The notes: generated by a model not told the origin, from the sequence alone. Shown: positions 1-6,539, numbered from the stretch's first letter. The stretch: 7,950 bases of DNA from an uncultured Chitinophagaceae bacterium (GCA_946885665.1 CAMPGT010000183.1:1-7950); one strand, 5' to 3'. A program made the numbers and translations.

Positions 1-70
1 CCCTTGCAGAAAACTTATCTTTTTGCTAAAAAACCCGTAGAAACCGCCCTTTTTGACGCTAAAAACTTTT

Positions 71-98
71 TTGAACAGCCGTTTTTGTCGTTTATTTG
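71..98 (+). promoter_or_regulatory. Candidate Bacteroidetes-type promoter of glnN
   Basis: A TTG at 71-73, at the end of a T-run, lies 17 bp upstream of TTTATTTG at 91-98. The latter matches the Bacteroidetes -7 consensus TAnnTTTG except for one base, and the spacing falls at the short end of the usual range for the -33/-7 pair. Transcription would start around 105, leaving a leader of roughly 14 nt before the ATG at 119. No Shine-Dalgarno sequence precedes the ATG, as is normal in this phylum. The rest of 1-118 is AT-rich with no gene visible. This is a consensus match only; AT-rich DNA gives such matches by chance. Confidence 0.35.
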
Positions 99-118
99 CA
101 CTTCCTAAAATATATTAA

Positions 119-2314
119 ATGGAATCATTACGCTTCAAAGCTATCAACGACCTTACCAACTCTGCCAATGGGAAAGAGGTCGTACGCGCCACCAAGATTA
201 CTGCAATTTTCAACGAAAATGTATTTACCCTCAAAGTGGCAAGGGAGTTCCTGAGTGATGAAGCCTACAAGAGTCTTGTGGCTTCGGTAAAGGGTGCCAA
301 GAAAATTGACCGCTCTGTAGCCAACCAGATCGCATCCGGTTTAAGGCAGTGGGCCGAGCTGAAAGGCGTAACTCATTTTACACACTGGTTCCAGCCGCTT
401 ACGGGCTCATCTGCAGAAAAACACGACTCATTCTTCACGCTGAAAGGCGATGGAACGCCCATCGAAACCTTCGACGGCGACACACTGATACAACAGGAAC
501 CCGACGCTTCCTCCTTTCCAAGCGGCGGCCTGAGGGCAACCTTTGAAGCACGCGGATACACTGCCTGGGACCCGTCGTCTCCGGCATTCATCATGGATAT
601 AGCGCAGGGCAAAACGCTTTGCATACCCACCATCTTCGTTTCCTACACCGGTGAGGTGCTCGATTACAAGGCGCCCCTGCTGAGGGCCCTTGAAGCACTG
701 AACAAAAATGCTGTCGAAGTATGCAACTACTTCGATAAAAATGTTACCAAGGTTACCGCAACACTTGGCTGGGAACAGGAATACTTTGTGGTGGATGAAG
801 CGATGTTCAATGCACGCCCCGACCTTATCGCGAGCGGCCGCACGGTATTCGGGCACGCCCCCGCAAAGGGACAGCAGCTCGAGGATCATTATTTCGGCTC
901 CATCCCCGAGAGAGTGTATGCCTTCATGCGCGATTTTGAAACAGAATGCTACCGCCTCGGCATTCCCTTACGGACAAGGCACAACGAGGTGGCGCCCGCG
1001 CAGTTCGAATGTGCGCCCATCTTTGAAGAAGTAAGTTTGGCCGTTGACCATAACACCCTCCTGATGGATATTATGGATCGCGTAGCCAAGAGACATAAAT
1101 TAAAGGTGCTTCTTCATGAGAAGCCCTTCGCCGGCATCAACGGAAGCGGCAAGCACAATAACTGGAGCATGGCAACCGATACCGGCGTCAACCTCCTGGC
1201 CCCGGGTAAAACGCCCAAGACCAATCTCATGTTCCTCACCTTTTTTGTCAACACCATCAAGGCCGTTCACGAATACGCCGACATACTGCGCGCATCCATC
1301 GCCTCTGCCGGCAACGACCACAGGCTGGGTGCAAACGAGGCACCTCCTGCCATCATCTCGGTGTTCATCGGGCAGTACCTCTACAAGGTGCTCGAAGATG
1401 TGAAGCAGAGAGTGGGCGATAAATTCGACGAGCAGGATGAAGCCATCCTCAAACTCGACCTGCACAGGAGCATTCCCGAATTGCTCCTCGACAATACCGA
1501 CAGGAACCGTACATCGCCGTTCGCGTTCACCGGTAATAAATTCGAGTTCCGTGCAGTGGGTTCGGCGGCAAATTGCGCCAACGCCATGACCGTTCTCAAC
1601 ACCATCATGGCACAAACACTGAAAGAATTCAAGAAAGATGTTGACGCCCTGATCGAAAAAGGCGAAAAGAAAGAGATCGCCATCATGCACGTGATCCGCG
1701 AATACATCGTCAGCAGCGAGAAGGTATTGTTCGAAGGCGACGGCTACAGCGAAGACTGGCACAACGAGGCAGAAAAGAGAGGATTGCCGAATGTACGCAC
1801 CACCCCCTATGCGCTCGACTCAATGGTTACCGACAAGGCGAAGAAACTGTTTGAAAACAATAATGTGTACAGCCACGCGGAGCTTGAGGCGCGCCACGAA
1901 ATAGAGCTCGAAAAATACATCAAGAAAGTACAGATAGAAGCCCGTATTATGGGAGAAATGGCCACCAGCCACATCCTTCCCGGAGCCATCCGCTACCAGA
2001 ACGTGCTGCTCGACAATATCAGGGGTTTGAAGGACCTCGGCCTCGAAGACAGCGCCTACTCCAACCAAAAGCAGATCCTGATGAAAATATCAGAGCACAT
2101 CAGCAAAGTGAGCGGATTGGTGGAAAACATGATAGACGCCAGGAAGAAAGCCAATGTGCTCACCAACACACGTGAAAAGGCAATTGCCTATTCCGAAAAG
2201 ATCAAGAACGAATATTTCGATAAGATCCGTTATCACGTAGATAAGCTCGAGCTGTTGGTAGGCGACCACTACTGGCAGTTGCCCAAATACAGGGAGATGC
2301 TGTTCTTAAGATAA
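119..2314 (+). CDS. glnN: Glutamine synthetase type III (GlnN)
   Basis: ATP-dependent cytoplasmic ligase that makes glutamine from glutamate and ammonium, the main entry of ammonium into metabolism. At 731 residues it has the length of the GSIII class (about 700-730) rather than GSI (about 450). Visible conserved blocks are GWEQEYF (217-223, metal-binding glutamates), RHNEVAPAQFE (288-298), GINGSGKHNNWS (339-350, ammonium/glutamate-site region), GANEAPPA (404-411) and the NRTSPFAFTG...EFRAVGS block (463-482, nucleotide and substrate arginines). The 500-731 region is helical and charged, as expected for the GSIII C-terminal part. GSIII enzymes form dodecamers; that is family knowledge. The ATG at 119 gives a full-length N-terminus and follows a candidate promoter. 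It appears monocistronic, since a strong terminator begins about 30 bp after the stop. No PII or ammonium transporter gene is adjacent. Confidence 0.97.
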   Translation: MESLRFKAINDLTNSANGKEVVRATKITAIFNENVFTLKVAREFLSDEAYKSLVASVKGAKKIDRSVANQIASGLRQWAELKGVTHFTHWFQPLTGSSAEKHDSFFTLKGDGTPIETFDGDTLIQQEPDASSFPSGGLRATFEARGYTAWDPSSPAFIMDIAQGKTLCIPTIFVSYTGEVLDYKAPLLRALEALNKNAVEVCNYFDKNVTKVTATLGWEQEYFVVDEAMFNARPDLIASGRTVFGHAPAKGQQLEDHYFGSIPERVYAFMRDFETECYRLGIPLRTRHNEVAPAQFECAPIFEEVSLAVDHNTLLMDIMDRVAKRHKLKVLLHEKPFAGINGSGKHNNWSMATDTGVNLLAPGKTPKTNLMFLTFFVNTIKAVHEYADILRASIASAGNDHRLGANEAPPAIISVFIGQYLYKVLEDVKQRVGDKFDEQDEAILKLDLHRSIPELLLDNTDRNRTSPFAFTGNKFEFRAVGSAANCANAMTVLNTIMAQTLKEFKKDVDALIEKGEKKEIAIMHVIREYIVSSEKVLFEGDGYSEDWHNEAEKRGLPNVRTTPYALDSMVTDKAKKLFENNNVYSHAELEARHEIELEKYIKKVQIEARIMGEMATSHILPGAIRYQNVLLDNIRGLKDLGLEDSAYSNQKQILMKISEHISKVSGLVENMIDARKKANVLTNTREKAIAYSEKIKNEYFDKIRYHVDKLELLVGDHYWQLPKYREMLFLR

Positions 2315-2345
2315 TATCATTCGGATAATACCATCCCAACAATAT

Positions 2346-2377
2346 AACCCCGGTTAACCCCGGGGTTTTTTGTTTTT
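2346..2377 (+). terminator. Intrinsic terminator of glnN
   Basis: AACCCCGG (2346-2353) and CCGGGGTT (2360-2367) form a perfect 8-bp stem with a 6-nt loop, followed by a T-run to 2371 and a second run at 2373-2377. This is a textbook Rho-independent terminator reading rightwards from glnN. Its loop and right arm also encode the last codons and the stop of the convergent gene at 2354-2692. Read leftwards the hairpin is followed by TTATATT, so weak bidirectional termination is possible. Confidence 0.9.
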
Positions 2378-2692
2378 GAACATGCCTGCAATGTTGAAAG
2401 TCATCCTTTGCCAGAAGTTTCTTCGGCTGTAAGGCATAGCCTCGTGCAGCGCCACACGATGAGTGATCACTATTTTCCAGAACTGTGAATGGTCCCTGCC
2501 ATCGGGACCCGTGAGTGTTGACCGCAACTTTGTGTCCGATAAAATTTCGTTGTACACCGACTTGTTATACGTGGATTGATGCATCCACTGCTCGAGCATG
2601 TGCTGCTCGCCGGCAGTTATCTTTTTCCCTTCCGCAATTTCCTGCAGCACTGAACAGATATCTTCGTCCGATATTTTGTGATGCGATGCCAT
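2354..2692 (-). CDS. Small protein, similar to FecR anti-sigma N-terminal region
   Basis: Predicted 112-residue soluble protein that I do not recognise with certainty. Residues 8-56 have the pattern seen at the N-terminus of Bacteroidetes FecR-type anti-sigma factors: a short helix, then G-K-K-I-T-x-x-E, a helix ending L-E-Q-W, an N-K-x-x-Y-N-E-I segment. In those proteins this cytoplasmic part binds an ECF sigma factor and is followed by a membrane helix and a periplasmic FecR domain. Here the chain stops at a basic tail (KNKKPRG) after NFWQRMTFNIAGMF, roughly where the membrane helix would sit. It may therefore be a truncated remnant or a stand-alone small regulator. Codon choice looks like a real gene, and an in-frame stop lies just upstream of this first ATG. 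No sigma factor or TonB receptor gene is adjacent. The FecR link is inference from pattern only. Confidence 0.65.
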   Translation of the reverse strand: MASHHKISDEDICSVLQEIAEGKKITAGEQHMLEQWMHQSTYNKSVYNEILSDTKLRSTLTGPDGRDHSQFWKIVITHRVALHEAMPYSRRNFWQRMTFNIAGMFKNKKPRG

Positions 2693-2715
2693 GCCGTAGC
2701 AGAAGTTTGGTCAAT

Positions 2716-2723
2716 CAAATGTA
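2716..2723 (-). promoter_or_regulatory. Candidate -7 element for the small minus-strand gene
   Basis: On the minus strand this reads TACATTTG, an exact match to the Bacteroidetes -7 consensus TAnnTTTG, ending 23 nt before the ATG at 2692. No good TTG lies at the expected -33 distance; the nearest one (2733-2735) is too close. It supports 2354-2692 being an expressed gene with its own promoter, divergent from uxuA. Confidence 0.4.
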
Positions 2724-2775
2724 AAAAAAGCCCAATACTTATTCCTGGTTCTTTTTTTGGAGGTTGCGGCATAAA

Positions 2776-2809
2776 TTGATTCATCATTAAATAGTTCGTT
2801 TTAGCTTTA
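2776..2809 (+). promoter_or_regulatory. Candidate promoter of uxuA-uxaC
   Basis: TTG at 2776-2778 and TAGCTTTA at 2802-2809 (one mismatch to TAnnTTTG) are 23 bp apart, at the long end of the usual spacing. The -7 element lies only 6 nt before the ATG at 2816, so the leader would be extremely short unless translation starts at the second ATG, 2825. I see no convincing operator palindrome. The match is weak. Confidence 0.28.
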
Positions 2810-2815
2810 GCAACT

Positions 2816-3982
2816 ATGAATACGATGCAACAAACCATGAGGTGGTACGGTCCGCAGGACCCTGTGAAGCTTTCGGACATTCGCCAGGCCGGATGCGCGG
2901 GTGTGGTAACGGCGCTTCATCATGTGCCGACCGGCGAAGTGTGGACGGTGGAAGAAGTGCGTAAACGACGAAAAGAAGTGGAAGACGCAGGAATGACGTG
3001 GGAAGTGATAGAAAGCCTGCCCGTGCATGAAGACATCAAAATGCGCAGCGGTGACTATAAGAAGTATATCAGCAACTACCAGGAAAGCCTCAGGAATGTT
3101 GCAGCATGCGGGCTCAACGTGGTGACGTACAACTTTATGCCGATACTCGACTGGATGCGAACCGACCTCGCCTATGCGATGCCCGACGGCAGCAAGGCGC
3201 TTCGTTTTGAAAAGTCGGCCTTCATTGCTTTTGACGTATTTCTTTTGAAACGAGAAGGTGCGGAAAACGATTACACCGCCGATGAATTGAAAAAAGCGAA
3301 AGCGAGGCTCGACAAAATGAATGACGACGAAAAGAAAAATCTCTTCGCGAACACTTTAATGGGCCTGCCCGGCAGGGACGATAGTTTTTCTGATGAGCGG
3401 ATGCGCGCCGATCTCAAAACCTATGAAGGCATTGATGCGGCAACGCTGAAGCAGCATCTTTTTGAGTTTTTGAAAGAAGTGGTTCCGGTAGCCGAAGAGT
3501 ATGGGTTGAAGATGGCCATTCATCCCGATGATCCCCCCTATCCTATCCTTGGCCTGCCGCGCGTGGTAAGCACCGAACAGGATGCGAGAGAACTTATTGA
3601 TGCGGTACCTTCGCCTGCAAACGGGCTGTGTTTTTGTACGGGGTCGTATGGTGTGCGGGCAGATAATGATTTGCCGGGGATGGTGAAGCGGCTCGGTGAG
3701 TATATTCATTTTGTTCATTTGCGCAGTACAAGGAGGGATGAGGAAGGAAATTTTTACGAAGCGGACCATCTTGCGGGTGATGTAGACATGTACGCGGTGG
3801 TAAAAGAAATTGTGCTGTTGATGAAGAGGAGGAACGTGTCTATTCCGATGAGGCCGGATCATGGCCACCAGATGCTGGACGATCTTGGCAAGAAAACAAA
3901 TCCCGGGTACTCGGCCATTGGACGGCTGAGGGGGCTTGCCGAGCTTCGCGGGCTGGAGTTGGGGATTTTGAGGAGCATGTAG
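2816..3982 (+). CDS. uxuA: Mannonate dehydratase (UxuA)
   Basis: Dehydrates D-mannonate to 2-keto-3-deoxy-D-gluconate, a middle step of glucuronate breakdown in the cytoplasm. At 388 residues it is close to the E. coli enzyme (394), and the motifs run the full length: RWYGPxDPVxLxDIRQAG near the start, [12 protein letters not shown] (33-43), [14 protein letters not shown] (105-118), IHPDDPP (235-241), CFCTGSYG (272-279), [10 protein letters not shown] (298-307), MRPDHGHQ (345-352) and [18 protein letters not shown] near the end. The His, Cys and Asp residues of the [16 protein letters not shown] and RPDHGHQ blocks are those associated with the divalent metal site in this TIM-barrel family. 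The start may be the ATG at 2816 or the one at 2825, which aligns better with E. coli; neither has a Shine-Dalgarno sequence. It is followed after 106 bp by uxaC in the same direction, so the two are probably one operon. Confidence 0.97.
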   Translation: MNTMQQTMRWYGPQDPVKLSDIRQAGCAGVVTALHHVPTGEVWTVEEVRKRRKEVEDAGMTWEVIESLPVHEDIKMRSGDYKKYISNYQESLRNVAACGLNVVTYNFMPILDWMRTDLAYAMPDGSKALRFEKSAFIAFDVFLLKREGAENDYTADELKKAKARLDKMNDDEKKNLFANTLMGLPGRDDSFSDERMRADLKTYEGIDAATLKQHLFEFLKEVVPVAEEYGLKMAIHPDDPPYPILGLPRVVSTEQDARELIDAVPSPANGLCFCTGSYGVRADNDLPGMVKRLGEYIHFVHLRSTRRDEEGNFYEADHLAGDVDMYAVVKEIVLLMKRRNVSIPMRPDHGHQMLDDLGKKTNPGYSAIGRLRGLAELRGLELGILRSM

Positions 3983-3990
3983 GGAGCTCT

Positions 3991-4040
3991 CGCAAAGGCG
4001 CGAAGATTCGCAAAGGTATCCCCTGCTGGCGCGGTGGACC
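3991..4040 (+). repeat. Degraded copy of the intergenic repeat, between uxuA and uxaC
   Basis: Three related 7-mers, CGCAAAG (3991-3997), CGCGAAG (3999-4005) and CGCAAAG (4009-4015), are followed by TATCCCCTGCTGGCG (4017-4031) and GGTGGAC (4033-4039). The same modules occur in the same order and orientation in the repeat after uxaC (TCGCAAAG 5637-5644, then TATCCCCCGCTGGCGG from 5648, then GGTGGAC near 5689). The hairpin between the last two modules is missing here, so this copy looks shorter or decayed. It lies in the 106-bp spacer of the putative uxuA-uxaC operon. Strand is given only to match the orientation of the longer copy. Confidence 0.65.
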
Positions 4041-4088
4041 CCAAAAACAAATAAAAAAATATTCAACCAACCATCAAAATCTATCCCT

Positions 4089-5489
4089 ATGCGTTCATTT
4101 CTCGATGAGAATTTCCTGTTGGAATCAAAAACCGCGGAGCGGCTCTATCATGAATTTGCGAAGGAAATTCCCATCATCGATTACCACAATCACCTGCCTC
4201 CGCAGGAGATAGCCGAAAACAAGCAATTCGGGAATATCACACAGGCATGGCTGTACGGCGATCACTACAAGTGGCGCGCAATGCGCACATGCGGAGTGGA
4301 TGAATCATTCATCACCGGTAACAAACCCGATTACGAAAAATTCGGGCAATGGGCGGCAACGGTTCCCTACACACTCAGAAACCCATTATTTCATTGGACG
4401 CATCTCGAACTGAAAAGATATTTCAACATCGATGACCTCCTGAAAAATTCCACTGCCAAAAAAATCTACGACGACGCATCAGAAAAGTTGCAGTCGCCCG
4501 AATATTCCGTACGTAATTTACTGGCGAAGATGAACGTGGAACTGCTTTGCACCACCGACGACCCAACAGATACGCTCGAGTTTCATAAAAAGATAAAAGA
4601 AGATGGTTTTGAGGTGGAGGTGCTGCCTGCTTTCCGCCCCGATAAGGCAATGAGCACCGATCCACAACTATTGACCGGCTATGTAAAGAAACTGGAGGCC
4701 GCAGGCAACGTCTCCATCAGCACATTCGACGAATATTTATCTGCATTGAAAGGAAGGCACGATTACTTTGCCTCTGTGGGTTGCAGGGTTTCCGATCACG
4801 GTCTCGATCATTTATTTTCGGATGATTTTACCGAACAGGAAACGAAGTCCACATTCAAAAAACTATTAGCAGGACAAGTGCCGGATGAAGGCGAGCAGCT
4901 TCGGTTTAAATCGGCGATGCTGTATCATTTCGCAACATGGGACCATGAGAAGGGATGGGTGCAGCAATTTCATGTTGGCGCCTTGCGAAATGCGAATTCC
5001 AGAAAGCTGAAAGAGCTGGGCCCGGATACGGGATGGGATTCTATTGGTGGATTTTCCCAGGCAAAATATTTAGCGAAATTTCTTGACAGCCTCGATAAAA
5101 AGAACACGCTGGCAAAAACGGTGATCTACAATCTTAACCCTTCCGATAATGCCATATTCGCCACGATGCCCGGTAATTTTAATGACGGAAGTGTTGCAGG
5201 GAAAATTCAGTGGGGATCGGCGTGGTGGTATCTTGATCAAAAGGAGGGAATGATCAACCAGATGAATACGTTGAGCAGCATGGGTGTTATTTCGAAGTTC
5301 ATTGGAATGCTGACGGATTCAAGGAGCTTTCTTTCGTTTCCGCGACATGAATATTTCAGGAGGATATTGTGTAATTTATTCGGACAGGATATCGAAAAAG
5401 GCGAATTACCGAATGACGTCAACTGGACGGGAAAGATTATACAGGATATTTGCTATAATAATAACAAACATTATTTCGGATGGGAGTGA
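4089..5489 (+). CDS. uxaC: Glucuronate isomerase (uronate isomerase, UxaC)
   Basis: Interconverts D-glucuronate and D-fructuronate, and D-galacturonate and D-tagaturonate: the first intracellular step of hexuronate use. At 466 residues it matches the E. coli enzyme (about 470) over its length. Diagnostic blocks are DYHNHLPP (31-38, the amidohydrolase-superfamily HxH metal motif), GDHYKWRAMR (57-66), CTTDDP (154-159), VLPAFRPDKA, WVQQFHVGALRN (290-301), GPDTGWDSI (311-319) and MLTDSRSFLSFPRHEYFRRI (407-426). The ATG at 4089 gives MRSFLDENFLL, which corresponds to the known N-terminus; no Shine-Dalgarno sequence and no TAnnTTTG element are seen before it, which favours cotranscription with uxuA. 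No uxuB (fructuronate reductase) or uxaB/uxaA is adjacent. No clear T-tailed terminator follows; the repeat island begins immediately after the stop. Confidence 0.97.
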   Translation: MRSFLDENFLLESKTAERLYHEFAKEIPIIDYHNHLPPQEIAENKQFGNITQAWLYGDHYKWRAMRTCGVDESFITGNKPDYEKFGQWAATVPYTLRNPLFHWTHLELKRYFNIDDLLKNSTAKKIYDDASEKLQSPEYSVRNLLAKMNVELLCTTDDPTDTLEFHKKIKEDGFEVEVLPAFRPDKAMSTDPQLLTGYVKKLEAAGNVSISTFDEYLSALKGRHDYFASVGCRVSDHGLDHLFSDDFTEQETKSTFKKLLAGQVPDEGEQLRFKSAMLYHFATWDHEKGWVQQFHVGALRNANSRKLKELGPDTGWDSIGGFSQAKYLAKFLDSLDKKNTLAKTVIYNLNPSDNAIFATMPGNFNDGSVAGKIQWGSAWWYLDQKEGMINQMNTLSSMGVISKFIGMLTDSRSFLSFPRHEYFRRILCNLFGQDIEKGELPNDVNWTGKIIQDICYNNNKHYFGWE

Positions 5490-5490
5490 T

Positions 5491-5525
5491 GGGCAATGGG
5501 CAATAGGCAATAGGCAATGGGCAAT
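5491..5525. repeat. Tandem heptamer array, five units of RGGCAAT
   Basis: Five contiguous 7-bp units: GGGCAAT (5491-5497, 5498-5504), AGGCAAT (5505-5511, 5512-5518) and GGGCAAT (5519-5525). The array starts 1 bp after the uxaC stop codon. The units differ only at the first base. Related units recur at 5693-5720. Confidence 0.93.
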
Positions 5526-5692
5526 GTCCTCCCCCGGTCCCTTTGGGACCACCCCCTCCAGAGGGGGAAAGTAAGAGCATATCCCCCGCTGGCGGATTTC
5601 ACGCGATGCCGCAATGAAGGTCGCAAAGAAAAGAGATCGCAAAGCATATCCCCCGCTGGCGGGGGTGGCGCGAAGCGCCGGGGGTGGACAAT
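5526..5692. repeat. Hairpin-rich intergenic repeat core
   Basis: A 167-bp GC-rich core between two heptamer arrays. It holds four perfect hairpins: GGTCCC/GGGACC (5536-5541 and 5545-5550, TTT loop), CCCCCTC/GAGGGGG (5552-5558 and 5561-5567, 2-nt gap), CCCCCGC/GCGGGGG (5650-5656 and 5659-5665, 2-nt gap) and GGCGC/GCGCC (5667-5671 and 5675-5679, GAA loop). It also holds an exact 20-bp direct repeat, AGCATATCCCCCGCTGGCGG, at 5576-5595 and 5643-5662, and TCGCAAAG at 5621-5628 and 5637-5644. None of the hairpins has a T-tail, so they are not standard terminators, though they could slow or protect transcripts between the convergent genes uxaC and cmk. I see no credible coding sequence. It resembles dispersed Bacteroidetes intergenic repeats that I recall, without a database check. 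Confidence 0.85.
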
Positions 5693-5720
5693 CGGCAAAC
5701 GGCAAACGGCAATCGGCAAA
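5693..5720. repeat. Tandem heptamer array, four units of CGGCAAW
   Basis: Four contiguous 7-bp units: CGGCAAA (5693-5699), CGGCAAA (5700-5706), CGGCAAT (5707-5713) and CGGCAAA (5714-5720). They share the GGCAA core with the array at 5491-5525 and lie on the same strand. The remaining 5721-5745 is AT-rich with nothing recognisable. Confidence 0.9.
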
Positions 5721-5745
5721 AATGATAAATAAATAAACAAACAAC

Positions 5746-6441
5746 TTACACCATCACCTTCATTCTTTCCCTCGCCCATTTCAAAGCAATATCTAACTGC
5801 TCCTTCATCGTAAGATTAGAATTATCCAGCACAAGCGCATCGGAGGCCTGGCGCAGCGGACTTGCGCTGCGATGAGAATCTATATAATCACGCATCTCAA
5901 GATTTGTTTTCACCTCATCGATCGTGATATTCGGATTCTTTTCGTAAAGCTCTTTAAATCTCCTTTCCACACGAATCTCATTATCCGCAGTCATAAAAAT
6001 CTTCAACTCTGCGTGAGGAAACACAACAGTACCGATGTCTCTTCCATCCATCACAATTCCCTTATTCCTTCCCGCCACCTTCTGCCTGCGAACCGCAAAC
6101 TCGCGCACTTCTTTTATCGCGGCCACCTCACTCACCTTTTCAGCCACCACGAGATCGCGAATAACATACTCAACATTCTCACCATTGAGATGTGTCTCAC
6201 TCATCTCGCTCTTGGGGTTGTATATAAATTCGATATTGATATCCCTGAGCGCCGCTTCAACGGCTTCAATATTCGTCCAATCAATATGGTTGCGAAGAAA
6301 ATATAAAGTGACGGCCCTGTACATGGCGCCGCTGTCAATATAAATATACCCGAGTTCCTTAGCCAGTTGTTTGGCAAGCGTACTTTTTCCGCATGACGAC
6401 CACCCGTCTATTGTGATGATTATTTTCTGGGACACTGGCAT
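5746..6441 (-). CDS. cmk: Cytidylate kinase (Cmk)
   Basis: Transfers phosphate from ATP to CMP or dCMP, feeding CTP and dCTP pools and recycling nucleotides from RNA and lipid turnover. The 231-residue protein has the P-loop GWSSCGKST (13-21), YIDSGAMYRAVT (34-45, CMP-binding region), a CMP-binding insert domain around 70-120, GRDIGTVVFP (133-142), the lid-region arginines in VERRFKEL (158-165) and RDYIDSHRSASPL (184-196). The Trp/Cys variant of the P-loop keeps the GxxxxGKS rule and fits Bacteroidota Cmk proteins. I place the start at the ATG at 6441 (MPVSQKIIITID): this is the usual Cmk N-terminus, whereas an in-frame ATG at 6513 would add 24 hydrophobic residues encoded partly by the clpC terminator. 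It is convergent with uxaC and downstream of clpC on the same strand, but the terminator suggests independent transcription. Confidence 0.95.
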   Translation of the reverse strand: MPVSQKIIITIDGWSSCGKSTLAKQLAKELGYIYIDSGAMYRAVTLYFLRNHIDWTNIEAVEAALRDINIEFIYNPKSEMSETHLNGENVEYVIRDLVVAEKVSEVAAIKEVREFAVRRQKVAGRNKGIVMDGRDIGTVVFPHAELKIFMTADNEIRVERRFKELYEKNPNITIDEVKTNLEMRDYIDSHRSASPLRQASDALVLDNSNLTMKEQLDIALKWARERMKVMV

Positions 6442-6452
6442 TGTTTGAAATT

Positions 6453-6460
6453 CAAAGGTA
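6453..6460 (-). promoter_or_regulatory. Candidate -7 element of cmk
   Basis: On the minus strand this reads TACCTTTG, an exact match to TAnnTTTG, ending 11 nt before the cmk ATG at 6441. The nearest upstream TTG (6486-6488) is about 25 bp away, a little too far for a standard -33 element. Its place between the clpC terminator and the cmk start fits an independent, nearly leaderless cmk transcript. Confidence 0.33.
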
Positions 6461-6499
6461 AAAGTTATAAGTTGAAAACTTGTTCCAATGCAGTCAAAT

Positions 6500-6539
6500 A
6501 AAAAAGGATACACATGGATTTGTTCCCTTGTGTATCCTT
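6500..6539 (-). terminator. Intrinsic terminator of clpC
   Basis: AAGGATACACA (6504-6514) and TGTGTATCCTT (6529-6539) form a perfect 11-bp inverted repeat with a 14-nt loop. On the minus strand the stem is followed by a run of six T (6505-6500) and more AT-rich sequence. It lies 38 bp after the clpC stop and upstream of the cmk start, so it ends the clpC transcript. Confidence 0.9.

Noticed and set aside
1100..1762. 220-codon open frame antisense to glnN
   Set aside because: It lies wholly inside glnN on the opposite strand, its product resembles nothing I know, and it follows from the codon bias of the real gene. The other antisense and out-of-frame stretches in glnN are alike.
2777..2786. 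TGAT-TC-ATCA dyad as an operator for uxuA
   Set aside because: Only 4 bp per arm with no extension; expected by chance in AT-rich DNA.
2617..2880. 87-codon minus-strand frame across the uxuA promoter region
   Set aside because: It overlaps the small gene at 2354-2692 in another frame and the start of uxuA, and its product has no recognisable motif. A frameshift linking it to the small protein was considered, but an exact -7 element and an in-frame stop before the ATG at 2692 explain that gene as it stands.
3356..4066. 236-codon open frame antisense to the end of uxuA
   Set aside because: Almost entirely a shadow of uxuA, and it crosses the repeat at 3991-4040. The product is low-complexity-like with no recognisable domain.
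5536..5567. Tandem hairpins as a terminator for uxaC
   Set aside because: Both stems are perfect but neither is followed by a T-run on either strand, so I list them as part of the repeat.
5491..5720. CRISPR array
   Set aside because: The heptamers are contiguous without spacers, and the 20-bp repeat occurs only twice with a structured 47-bp interval; no cas gene is near.
5406..5779. Open frames across the repeat island, both strands (for example 5517-5732 + and 5471-5779 -)
   Set aside because: Their products are translations of hairpins and heptamer units (Pro, Gly and Arg runs), a common source of spurious hypothetical proteins. They also overlap the ends of uxaC and cmk.
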